DNA of 6,073 nt from Clostridia bacterium (GCA_017390225.1 JAFPCL010000092.1:1-6073); one strand, 5' to 3'. Positions 1-5,895 are shown, numbered from the stretch's first letter. Numbers and translations: made by a program. Notes: a model not told the origin generated them from the sequence alone.

Positions 1-1
1 A

Positions 2-331
2 TATGAGCTGATTAAAAATATGCGTGCTTTGTATCTTTCCAAAGATTATGAAGGACTTTTAGAAGCCATCACATTGGCAGAAACAGCGATGCAAGCACTT
101 TCCGATGCCCATGAAGCCGATTGGATGGCATGGTATAAGCCTTTTGGCTACGAAACCATCCAGATTCGTTACGGCGCACAGCTGATTCGTCTTTCCTATA
201 TCAAGCGGCAGGCGACGAAGCTTTTGGCAGGCGAAATTGCCTCCATTCCCGAATTGGAAGAAGCCATTCTGCCCGGTCATGGCAGAAATGGCGGCTGGAT
301 GAACCTCACACATCCGTCGGATATTATGTAA
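2..331 (+). CDS. GH20-like beta-N-acetylhexosaminidase, C-terminal fragment
   Basis: The reading frame is already open at the left edge (Y-E-L-I-K-N precedes the first ATG at 20), so this is the last 109 codons of a longer gene and no start can be given. The visible part is mostly helical. Its most telling segment is W-x-x-W-Y-K-P-F-G-Y-E-x-x-x-I-R-Y-G around residues 41-58, followed by an R-rich helix and the acidic segment I-P-E-L-E-E. As I recall, this pattern (PFG[WY]E, RYG, ELEE) occurs near the C-terminus of family 20 glycoside hydrolases from gut Clostridia and Bacteroides, which remove terminal N-acetylhexosamine. The catalytic Asp-Glu pair would lie outside the window, so activity cannot be judged. 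The gene ends 9 nt before the kinase-like gene and is probably co-transcribed with it. The family call rests on remembered motifs, so another glycosidase-related helical domain is possible. Confidence 0.55.
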   Translation, partial: YELIKNMRALYLSKDYEGLLEAITLAETAMQALSDAHEADWMAWYKPFGYETIQIRYGAQLIRLSYIKRQATKLLAGEIASIPELEEAILPGHGRNGGWMNLTHPSDIM

Positions 332-340
332 GAGGGTAAA

Positions 341-934
341 ATGATGAAAAAGAAGATTATAACCATTAGTCGTGAATTTGGTAGCGGCGGTAGAACCATC
401 GGCAAAGAACTGGCGGAAAAGCTGGGCTGGGATTTCTACGATAAGGAAATCATCAAGCGTGTTTCCGTGGAATCCGGCTTGGATGAAAAATACGTAGAAG
501 AACACGGCGAGCACGCCACCGGCGGTACATTCTTAGGCTACGCCATGGCGGCACGAAATGCAAATGGTATGTCTGTAGATGATATTTTGTGGCTGGTACA
601 GCGCAAGATTGTGCTGGATTTGGCAGAGGGCAAGCCCTGCGTGATTGTCGGCAGATGTGCGGACTATATTTTAAAAGATCGTGCCGACTGTCTGCATATT
701 CTCATTTATTCCGATATAGAAAAAAGAGCACACCGTATTGTACATATGTATGGTGAATCGGAAAAAAGTCCGGAAAAACGCCTGATAGATAAGGACAAGA
801 AAAGAAAAACAAATTATAAATATTACACCGGCAGAGAATGGGGACAACCGCAAAACTTTGATATTTGTCTCAACAGCGGCACCTTGGGAATTGATGGCTG
901 TGTAGAAGCTATTTTAAATTTAGTAAAGGATTGA
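341..934 (+). CDS. Cytidylate kinase-like family protein (Cytidylate_kin2 type)
   Basis: This 197-residue P-loop protein begins I-I-T-I-S-R-E-F-G-S-G-G-R-T-I-G (residues 6-21), the characteristic N-terminus of the cytidylate-kinase-like family. It continues with D-F-Y-D-K-E-I-I (31-38), V-I-V-G-R-C-A-D-Y-I-L (101-111) and the C-terminal Y-Y-T-G-R-E-W-G (161-168) plus L-N-S-G-x-L-G-I (177-184). These are the conserved blocks of that family. The fold is that of a nucleoside monophosphate kinase, but family members are not the housekeeping Cmk, and their true substrate is generally unproven. Two adjacent ATGs are possible (341 and 344). The purine-rich AGAGGG at 331-336 is 4 nt from the first and 7 nt from the second, so the second is equally credible. 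The gene lies between the hydrolase fragment and deoC in a compact operon, which is compatible with a nucleotide-salvage role, but that is inference. Confidence 0.85.
   Translation: MMKKKIITISREFGSGGRTIGKELAEKLGWDFYDKEIIKRVSVESGLDEKYVEEHGEHATGGTFLGYAMAARNANGMSVDDILWLVQRKIVLDLAEGKPCVIVGRCADYILKDRADCLHILIYSDIEKRAHRIVHMYGESEKSPEKRLIDKDKKRKTNYKYYTGREWGQPQNFDICLNSGTLGIDGCVEAILNLVKD
925..930 (+). promoter_or_regulatory. Ribosome binding site that sets the deoC start at 940
   Basis: AAAGGA lies inside the last codons of the kinase-like gene, 9 nt before ATG 940. An in-frame TTG at 931 would sit directly against this site with no spacer, so the ATG is the likelier start. Confidence 0.6.
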
Positions 935-939
935 TTTTT

Positions 940-1614
940 ATGCGCACCGTAAAAGAATTTGCTTCCTTTTTTGACCACACACTGCTCAAGGCAAATGCGG
1001 AGAAAGCGGCACTGGAGAAGCTTTGTATGGAAGCCAAGACCTATGGTTTTGCCTCCGTGTGTGTCAATCCGTGCCATGTGGCATTTTGCAAGAGTCTTTT
1101 AGGAGATGAAATTCCTGTCTGTACCGTGGTTGGGTTTCCTTTAGGGCAGAATATTACGGAAGTGAAAATCATCGAAACGCAAGCGGCACTGCAAGACGGC
1201 GCAAAGGAAATTGATTATGTGGTCAATATCTCCGATGTGAAGGCAGGCGCTTGGGATGCCGTGGAAAAAGAGATGAAAAAAATCACAGCCATTTGCCACG
1301 CAGATGGTGCTATATGCAAGGTGATTTTTGAAAACTGCTATCTGACGGATGAGGAAAAAACCAAGCTGTGCCAAATCGCACACCGTGCCGACATCGATTT
1401 CATCAAGACCTCTACAGGCTTCGGCACGGGTGGGGCAACGCCTTTAGATGTGGCACTGATGGTGAAAGAAGCAGGCGAGGGGATCCGCGTGAAAGCGGCA
1501 GGCGGTATCCGTACTCTTTCCGATGCACTTTCTTATATCGAATTGGGTGCATCCCGCATCGGGGCATCGGCTTCCGTGGAAATTTTGGAAAGCTATAAAA
1601 ATTCACTTGCATAA
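940..1614 (+). CDS. deoC: Deoxyribose-phosphate aldolase
   Basis: DeoC cleaves 2-deoxyribose-5-phosphate to glyceraldehyde-3-phosphate and acetaldehyde, the last step of deoxynucleoside catabolism in the cytoplasm. The 224-residue product has normal family length. All catalytic parts of this class I aldolase are visible: F-D-H-T-L-L-K (11-17), Asp92 in E-I-D-Y-V-V-N-I, the Schiff-base Lys156 in F-I-K-T-S-T-G-F, and Lys185 in I-R-V-K-A-A-G-G-I-R. The phosphate-binding segment G-A-S-R-I-G-A-S-A (203-211) is also present. ATG 940 is preferred over the in-frame TTG at 931 because of the ribosome binding site spacing. The gene begins 5 nt after the kinase-like stop, indicating one transcript. Its last 12 nt overlap the 3' end of spmB on the other strand, with no hairpin terminator between them. 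No other deo genes (phosphopentomutase, nucleoside phosphorylase) are in the window. Confidence 0.97.
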   Translation: MRTVKEFASFFDHTLLKANAEKAALEKLCMEAKTYGFASVCVNPCHVAFCKSLLGDEIPVCTVVGFPLGQNITEVKIIETQAALQDGAKEIDYVVNISDVKAGAWDAVEKEMKKITAICHADGAICKVIFENCYLTDEEKTKLCQIAHRADIDFIKTSTGFGTGGATPLDVALMVKEAGEGIRVKAAGGIRTLSDALSYIELGASRIGASASVEILESYKNSLA

Positions 1615-2100
1615 AAAAGAAGCAACAACAGCGGTGAATACATCCGCAAGCAGGGCAATCGCAATGATTCGCCCTGTTTTTTTAATGCCGCCGGCACTAA
1701 AGTACAGAGATGTGACATAGAATGTTGTTTCTGTGGATGCCATTAAAACAGAAGCGGTTTTGCCAATGACGGAATCGGCACCATAGGTTTTAAAAATATC
1801 GGTTAAAAGTGCAATCGATCCGCTACCGGATAAGGGACGTAAAATAACCGTAGGGATAAGCTCGGGCATAATTCCGACAAAAGAAAACAAGGGTGACAAA
1901 AGACGGACAAAAAGAGATAACACCCCCGAGGTTCTCAGTAGGGCTGTCATGCCAAGAAGCGCAATCAAAGATGGAAGAATCTGCACAGCCGCCATCATGC
2001 CGTCTTTGGCACCTGTAAGAAAGGCATCAAACAGCGGAACTTTTTGTATGTAGCCGTATAAAAGAATAAGAAGAATCACAATCAGAATGAATCCGTTCAT
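1603..2100 (-). CDS. spmB: Spore maturation protein B
   Basis: SpmB is a small integral membrane protein that, with SpmA, is needed in Bacillus for full dehydration of the spore core and heat resistance. The 165-residue product opens with a membrane helix (residues 3-16). It contains the family blocks G-A-K-D-G (30-34), P-L-S-G-S-G-S (89-95) and S-T-E-T-T-F-Y-V (122-129), followed by a hydrophobic C-terminal segment. It belongs to the nucleoside-recognition/gate-like family. The start is the ATG at 2100, which overlaps the spmA stop as ATGA. A GGAG with an A-rich spacer precedes it inside the spmA 3' end. The frame stays open 49 codons further upstream, but that stretch is out-of-frame spmA sequence and looks unlike the family. 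The overlap implies translational coupling with spmA. Confidence 0.95.
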   Translation of the reverse strand: MNGFILIVILLILLYGYIQKVPLFDAFLTGAKDGMMAAVQILPSLIALLGMTALLRTSGVLSLFVRLLSPLFSFVGIMPELIPTVILRPLSGSGSIALLTDIFKTYGADSVIGKTASVLMASTETTFYVTSLYFSAGGIKKTGRIIAIALLADVFTAVVASFLCK

Positions 2101-2648
2101 TTTTTTCTCCCTCCCGTGATTTTTCCAAGTGTCACGGCAAATAAGACGGATAACAGAGATGTCAGCCAAATCAAGGGAATCACAGACGACGGATGCGCGG
2201 CACCGGCTTGTGTGCGCAGGGAAAGAATTGTGGTGGGCAAAAGGCAAAATCCGGTGGTGTTGAGAAGCACAAAGAGTCCTGCCTCGGAATTGTTTTTAAA
2301 AAGGCGCATGGCACGAAGCCCCAAGGGGGTGGCCGCATTGCCGAGCCCCAGCAGATTGGCGGCAATGTTGCTTGCCATGGCATTTCGTGTTTCGGTTGAG
2401 CGATAAGAATCGGGGAACAGAAGCTTTAAAAGGGGCGATAAAAGGGCACTTACTTTTTCCATTGCTCCGGATTCTTTCAGAATATGCATCATGCCCGACC
2501 AAAACGCCATCAGCCCCAAAAGCCGAACAGAAAGAGAAACGGCATCGTCGACGGCGGCGAAAAGTGCGGCTTCTGTTTGCTCAGTCGTGCCCGATATCAG
2601 AGCAAACAGCGAAGAAAGAGTCATCAGAAAAAACCAGAATATATTCAA
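2097..2648 (-). CDS. spmA: Spore maturation protein A
   Basis: The 183-residue membrane protein is the partner of SpmB in spore core dehydration. The start is TTG at 2648, giving M-N-I-F-W, which fits the known N-terminus of the family (M-V-N-I-I-W in B. subtilis, from memory). Hallmarks are A-F-W-S-G-M-M (48-54) and the gate-domain signature N-I-A-A-N-L-L-G-L-G-N-A-A-T-P-L-G (94-110). L-N-T-T-G-F-C-L-L-P-T-T (129-140) matches the conserved asparagine/Pro-Thr-Thr segment. Hydrophobic helices lie at about 3-19, 40-56, 122-143 and 157-175, and the C-terminus is basic (R-K-K). Length is close to the family norm (about 196 in B. subtilis). The gene is divergent from the lipoprotein gene and leads the two-gene spmAB operon. 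In B. subtilis this operon is expressed in the mother cell, and a sigma-E-like promoter is visible here. Confidence 0.95.
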   Translation of the reverse strand: MNIFWFFLMTLSSLFALISGTTEQTEAALFAAVDDAVSLSVRLLGLMAFWSGMMHILKESGAMEKVSALLSPLLKLLFPDSYRSTETRNAMASNIAANLLGLGNAATPLGLRAMRLFKNNSEAGLFVLLNTTGFCLLPTTILSLRTQAGAAHPSSVIPLIWLTSLLSVLFAVTLGKITGGRKK

Positions 2649-2653
2649 GGAAA

Positions 2654-2660
2654 CACCTCT
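2654..2660 (-). promoter_or_regulatory. Ribosome binding site supporting the TTG start of spmA
   Basis: On the minus strand AGAGGTG lies 5 nt before TTG 2648. No ATG or GTG in the region gives a family-like N-terminus with a comparable site, so this motif decides the non-ATG start. Confidence 0.65.
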
Positions 2661-2668
2661 TTTTTTGC

Positions 2669-2697
2669 TTGACGGAATGGGGGCTTTGTGCTATTAT
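2669..2697 (+). promoter_or_regulatory. Sigma-A promoter for the lipoprotein operon
   Basis: TTGACG (2669-2674) and TATTAT (2692-2697) are separated by exactly 17 nt. TG at 2689-2690 supplies an extended -10 (TGnTATTAT). Transcription would start near 2704, giving a leader of about 34 nt before ATG 2738. This should be strong vegetative transcription of the three-gene operon 2738-5353. Its -10 shares bases with the leftward sigma-E-like -10. Confidence 0.75.
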
Positions 2698-2721
2698 ATT
2701 ATCGATTATCAAACTATATGA
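2693..2721 (-). promoter_or_regulatory. Sigma-E-like (mother-cell) promoter for spmAB
   Basis: Read leftward, TCATATA (2721-2715) matches 6 of 7 positions of the sigma-E -35 consensus kmATATT. AATATAAT (2700-2693) matches 6 of 8 positions of CATACAnT-type -10 sequences when the variable position is taken as A. The 14-nt spacer is within the usual range. The leader to TTG 2648 would be roughly 35-40 nt. Sigma-E control of spmAB is known in B. subtilis. The C at -10 position 1 and the C at position 5, both favoured by sigma-E, are missing, and AT-rich DNA gives chance matches, so this is tentative. Confidence 0.4.
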
Positions 2722-2722
2722 A

Positions 2723-2737
2723 AGGAAGCTGTTTCCT
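2723..2737 (+). promoter_or_regulatory. Small hairpin containing the lipoprotein ribosome binding site
   Basis: AGGAA (2723-2727) and TTCCT (2733-2737) can pair around a 5-nt loop immediately before ATG 2738. The AGGA ribosome binding core would be one arm of the stem, so folding could lower translation. The stem is only 5 bp and may be coincidental. Confidence 0.3.
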
Positions 2738-3709
2738 ATGAAAAAAATAATTTCTCTTCTTTTGTTGACGGCAATTTTGTTTTCTTTTTCCGCTTGCCAA
2801 ACCAAAGAAAAATTCACATACGGAGAAATGGATGACGGGCTGAAAAGCATAGAAGGCGCCAATCCGCAAAATATCTTAACCGGTGGCTTTGCGGCAAGAA
2901 CCGAGCACTCGATATACTATACCAGCCGCAATCATATGACGCTGTTTCGCATGGATCGAAACGGAGATAATCTCAAACAGGTTATATCCGGCTTTGCCAT
3001 CACTTCTTTGAACGTGTATCGCAACACTTTATATTTTGTTATGGACGGTCATATTTGCCGTATGAACAATGTCGGCAATGCACAGGCTGTTCTGTATGAA
3101 AGTGAATTCGGCGTTTATTCGATTTATATTGCAGATGATTATATTTTCTATAAAGAATATACCGATGACACAGGAGAGAATATGCAGCTTTGTGTGATGC
3201 CGGTACAGGGCGGCGAAGGGAAGGTTTTGCTGGAAGAATCTTCGCCCATGCAAGCGCTGTCTTATGATCAAGGAATGCTGTATGTCAATCTTTTAAACGA
3301 AGAGGGTGGCTATGCCATTGCCGCACTGGATCCTGCAGGCGAAAGCTATCTGATGATGTATGAAGGTTCTGTAGCCTATCTGCAAGTGGTAGACGGATAC
3401 TGCTATATGCACAACTACGGTGGGGTGTATCGTTTGAACTTTAATGATTCAGAGGATGATCCAATCGAGGTTATTCCCGAAACCTCCGTGCCCAATACCA
3501 TGAATGTGGCAGGGGATTATATCTATTATCTGCGCTATAATGAGGATGAAAACGACGGAATTTACCGCGTGAAAACCGATGGCTCGGCAAGACGTTGCCT
3601 TGTGAAGGGCGTGTATCCCATGTACAATGTGGTCGGCGATTGGATTTTCTACTGCGGAGAAACCGACACGGGATTCTCCCGCGTGCGGATCGACGGACAA
3701 AGCAAATAA
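2738..3709 (+). CDS. DUF5050-type beta-propeller lipoprotein
   Basis: The 323-residue product has a lipoprotein signal: K-K at 2-3, a hydrophobic core I4-F17 and lipobox F-S-A-C with Cys20, predicting a membrane-anchored protein on the outer face of the cytoplasmic membrane. The mature part is a chain of about seven repeats. Their pattern is aromatic-rich strand, turn, then an 'i-y-R-m/v-k-x-D/N-G' strand. Examples are S-I-Y-Y-T-S-R (58-64) with L-F-R-M-D-R-N-G (69-76), Y-I-Y-Y-L-R-Y (261-267) with I-Y-R-V-K-T-D-G (275-282), and W-I-F-Y-C-G (302-307) with R-V-R-I-D-G (315-320). This is typical of DUF5050 propellers, whose ligands are unknown. ATG 2738 is chosen because it alone gives a signal peptide; the frame upstream is antisense to spmA. 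It is the first gene of the operon and ends 18 nt before the beta-helix gene. Confidence 0.85.
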   Translation: MKKIISLLLLTAILFSFSACQTKEKFTYGEMDDGLKSIEGANPQNILTGGFAARTEHSIYYTSRNHMTLFRMDRNGDNLKQVISGFAITSLNVYRNTLYFVMDGHICRMNNVGNAQAVLYESEFGVYSIYIADDYIFYKEYTDDTGENMQLCVMPVQGGEGKVLLEESSPMQALSYDQGMLYVNLLNEEGGYAIAALDPAGESYLMMYEGSVAYLQVVDGYCYMHNYGGVYRLNFNDSEDDPIEVIPETSVPNTMNVAGDYIYYLRYNEDENDGIYRVKTDGSARRCLVKGVYPMYNVVGDWIFYCGETDTGFSRVRIDGQSK

Positions 3710-3727
3710 ACCGAAGGGACAAAATCT

Positions 3728-5140
3728 ATGAAAGATGCAATCGGAACCATTGAATATATCAAAGCCGTCGGCGACACGGTGTTTATCACAGGTAGGGTGT
3801 CCAAGCGTTATATGGACAGCCCATTGCAGTTGTATGAACTGGCAAGCCCTGAAATTCCCGGCAATTTGCAGGCAATGATGCCGCTTTCGGTGGTGCGGGC
3901 AAAGGAAAATGCTTTTATGTTTGCCTTCCCATTCTATCATGCAAAGGTGCGGCGTATCGCATCCTACTTTTGCGTATGTGTCGGCGGCGAAGCTATTGCA
4001 CCGCCGATGAAAATCAGCAACTACAAAGATTTCGGTGAAAATCCATATGCTTTTTCCGTTTCGGGAGAAAGTGAATGTGATGCTGTGGGTGACGGAGAAA
4101 CCGACAACACGGAGCGTATTTCTCAAGCCCTTTCAAAAGGCGGAAAGGTAACGCTGAAGGCACCGGGCTGTTATAGGGTATCCACACTAATCTTGCCCGA
4201 AAATGCAGAGCTTCATATCGAAAAAGGCGCAACCCTTTTTTCTTGCAATGCCGATATGCCGATTTTGTCGGCAAGCCAAAAGAAAAATATCAAGCTCACA
4301 GGCGGTGGGTGCATCCGTGTGCCCGGCACGCGCTGTGCTTCAGCTGTTTTTTATGACTGCGAAAATATTGAAATTTCAGATGTAGTTTTTCAAGGCAGCA
4401 GGGTCGCAAGCATCGAGCTGTTAGCTTGCAAAAATGCTTATATTGGTGGTGTTTTTGCAGAGAACGCCGGTTTTGTCTGCGGCAAGGGCACAAAAAATGC
4501 GTATATTTTTGCCTGCAGCTATGACGGCGCAAAGGATGGACTGGTTCTATCCGAAACCGAAAACATATGTGTGACAGGTTGTAATTTTTATGCAGGCACA
4601 GGCAGCGGCATCAAGCTTTCGCCCCAAGGCAAAGAAGTGCGGGATATTCATATTACAGAATGTGTTTTAAAAGGTAGATTTTCCGTAGCGGCAACAGATG
4701 GTATTGTTTGCGGTGCCAATATGCATGATAATATATATCTGTCAACATGCAATTCCGGCACAGCACTTTATACAAGCACAAAGACGGATTGTGGGATTTA
4801 TAGTGAAAAGCGATTCATCAACGATCGTTTTGAAAATGCCGGCTACGGTTGGCGGACGGAAGGAAAAGTTGAAATATCAGGCAAGGCATGCTTAAATAAC
4901 GGCACGGTGTGGCAAGAGCTGTATTTAAAGAAAAATCAGTTTTCCTTTTCTGCCGAAGTGGAAGGAAAGGGATGTCTGTTCGTGAAAGATGCGGCAGGAA
5001 ATTTAATCGCAAGTCAAGAATTTTCTACAGACGGTCTTTTAAAAGTTACGCTCACGGTACAGCTTCCGAAAACCGCACTGTATGCCTTGGGCGTAACAGG
5101 GGAGAATGCTATGTTAAAGCAGATGCTGTGTGTGTATTAA
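3728..5140 (+). CDS. Right-handed beta-helix (pectin-lyase-fold) protein, no export signal
   Basis: A 470-residue three-part protein. Residues 1-105 look like a small beta-rich domain (I-E-Y-I-K-A-V-G-D-T-V-F-I-T-G-R-V). Residues 117-171 carry the start of a GH28/pectate-lyase-like helix: G-D-G-E-T-D-N-T-E-R-I-S-Q-A-L (121-135), then P-G-C-Y-R-V-S-T-L-I-L and L-H-I-E-K-G-A-T-L-F. Coils with 'N-I-x-I-x-x-x-x-F' periodicity follow to about 345. Residues 366-470 resemble a beta-sandwich carbohydrate-binding module (F-E-N-A-G-Y-G-W, V-W-Q-E-L-Y-L, F-S-F-S-A-E-V). The GH28 catalytic motifs (NTD, the DD pair, GHG, RIK) are not present; S-Y-D-G (264-267) and G-T-G-S-G-I-K-L (290-297) stand where I would expect the first two. 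There is no signal peptide, and 20 cysteines are spread along the chain. GAAGGG at 3713-3718 lies 9 nt before the ATG. The function is unknown; a divergent glycan-active enzyme, structural protein or spore-layer protein are all possible. Confidence 0.75.
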   Translation: MKDAIGTIEYIKAVGDTVFITGRVSKRYMDSPLQLYELASPEIPGNLQAMMPLSVVRAKENAFMFAFPFYHAKVRRIASYFCVCVGGEAIAPPMKISNYKDFGENPYAFSVSGESECDAVGDGETDNTERISQALSKGGKVTLKAPGCYRVSTLILPENAELHIEKGATLFSCNADMPILSASQKKNIKLTGGGCIRVPGTRCASAVFYDCENIEISDVVFQGSRVASIELLACKNAYIGGVFAENAGFVCGKGTKNAYIFACSYDGAKDGLVLSETENICVTGCNFYAGTGSGIKLSPQGKEVRDIHITECVLKGRFSVAATDGIVCGANMHDNIYLSTCNSGTALYTSTKTDCGIYSEKRFINDRFENAGYGWRTEGKVEISGKACLNNGTVWQELYLKKNQFSFSAEVEGKGCLFVKDAAGNLIASQEFSTDGLLKVTLTVQLPKTALYALGVTGENAMLKQMLCVY

Positions 5141-5149
5141 AGGAGGATT

Positions 5150-5353
5150 ATGATGCAATGGATTATTGACAGAATGGAAGGGAAAATTGCCGTGGTGGAG
5201 AGCCAAAATGGCGCTATCTTTTCCGTGCCTGTTTCGGCGCTTCCGAAAAACGCAAAAGAAGGCGATGTGCTTTCCGTATCCGTGGATGAACAAACCACGG
5301 AAGACAGAAGAACAAGTATCAAAGACAAAATGAAAAAGCTGTTTGGTGAATAA
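5150..5353 (+). CDS. DUF3006 domain protein
   Basis: A complete 67-residue protein that matches DUF3006 throughout. It has I-I-D-R-M-E-G-K-I-A-V-V-E (5-17), a central V-P-x-x-x-L-P-K-N-A-K-E-G-D-V-L (27-41), and D-E-x-x-T-E-D-R-R-x-x-I (46-57) ending in a basic helix K-M-K-K-L-F. The predicted shape is a tiny beta-barrel with a charged C-terminal helix, cytoplasmic. The family's function is not known. A strong AGGAGG (5141-5146) directly follows the stop of the beta-helix gene. It is 3 nt from ATG 5150 and 6 nt from ATG 5153, so the second ATG (66 residues) is probably used. It is the last gene of the operon and ends only 8 nt from the convergent phosphatase-like gene, with no terminator hairpin. 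Confidence 0.88.
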   Translation: MMQWIIDRMEGKIAVVESQNGAIFSVPVSALPKNAKEGDVLSVSVDEQTTEDRRTSIKDKMKKLFGE

Positions 5354-5361
5354 AAAAGGGA

Positions 5362-5805
5362 TTAAATTTCACTTAAAAATCCGGTAAGTCCGCGGACAAC
5401 ATCGTCATAGGTTTCATCGAAGTTTCCCGTGTACCACGGGTCGGCGATGTCGCCTGGTTCTCCGGCAAAATACAAAAGCTTATACACCTTTTGGTCGGTG
5501 TCTGCACCAATGATGCGCAAAATATTGCGAATGTTCCAGTCATCCATGGCAATTAAATAATCGTAAGCATCGTAGTCGGATTTTTTCATCTGCACGGCAC
5601 GTTTGCCGTCACAGGAAATGCCGACAGAGGCAAGCTTTCTTTTTGTGCCCGGATGCACGGGATTGCCAATCTCTTCCGTACTGGTGGCGGCAGAGGCAAT
5701 GATAAATTCATCCGCGCGTCCTGCCTTTTTCACCATGTCTTTGAAAAACACTTCAAACGAAAAACCTCGCATATGATTCTGATGCTGTAATGTAATTATT
5801 AACAA
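5362..5805 (-). CDS. Low-molecular-weight protein tyrosine phosphatase homologue lacking the catalytic cysteine (pseudophosphatase or decaying gene)
   Basis: Residues 19-147 are a normal LMW-PTP: F-F-K-D-M-V-K-K-A-G (20-29), S-A-A-T-S-T-E-E-I-G-N-P-V-H (38-51), D-Y-D-A-Y-D-Y-L-I-A-M-D-D-W-N (77-91) and the general-acid loop A-D-P-W-Y-T-G-N-F (121-129, Asp122). The N-terminal active-site loop, normally C-x5-R-S, reads Q-H-Q-N-H-M-R-G here (7-14). Spacing is intact, and His8, Asn10, Arg13 and Glu18 fall at family positions, but the nucleophile Cys is Gln7, the following Ser is Gly14 and the Pro is Phe15. The hydrophobic first strand (I-I-T-L) is kept. The only start giving this strand is TTG 5805, with no good ribosome binding site (AAGGA lies 13 nt upstream). 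The next in-frame ATG, at 5772, also lacks one. An in-frame stop lies at 5815-5817. Classical phosphatase activity is not expected. Decay in progress and a sequence error in the loop are both possible. Confidence 0.75.
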   Translation of the reverse strand: MLIITLQHQNHMRGFSFEVFFKDMVKKAGRADEFIIASAATSTEEIGNPVHPGTKRKLASVGISCDGKRAVQMKKSDYDAYDYLIAMDDWNIRNILRIIGADTDQKVYKLLYFAGEPGDIADPWYTGNFDETYDDVVRGLTGFLSEI

Positions 5806-5816
5806 ACTATTTTTTT

Positions 5817-5836
5817 AGTCCTTGCAATACAGGGCT
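5817..5836. repeat. Imperfect inverted repeat upstream of the phosphatase-like gene
   Basis: AGTCCT and AGGGCT flank an 8-nt centre, with 5 of 6 arm bases pairing. It is preceded by T6 and not followed by a T-run on either strand, so it does not look like an intrinsic terminator. A protein-binding or recombination site is possible, but nothing proves it. Confidence 0.25.
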
Positions 5837-5895
5837 TGTTTGTCATGCTCTTTTTTAGCATCTTAAAATTTTTCGAAAACTTTTCAAAAAAACTC

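Noticed and set aside
59..514. 151-codon minus-strand open frame
   Set aside because: It runs antisense through the hydrolase fragment and the kinase-like gene, both of which have clear family motifs. Its own translation shows no recognisable domain.
2101..2247. 49-codon N-terminal extension of the spmB frame
   Set aside because: It is out-of-frame spmA sequence. The ATG at 2100 with its GGAG site gives the family-like membrane N-terminus.
2372..2737. 122-codon N-terminal extension of the lipoprotein frame
   Set aside because: This stretch is antisense to spmA and covers the promoter and ribosome site. The start at 2738 gives a proper lipoprotein signal peptide.
3449..4126. 225-codon minus-strand open frame
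   Set aside because: It is antisense to the lipoprotein and beta-helix genes, is rich in His, Phe and Cys as expected from reverse reading, and matches nothing I know.
5845..5861. ATGCT / AGCAT hairpin with T-rich loop as a terminator
   Set aside because: The 5-bp stem is AT-rich, the T-run is in the loop rather than after the stem, and no gene ends just before it.
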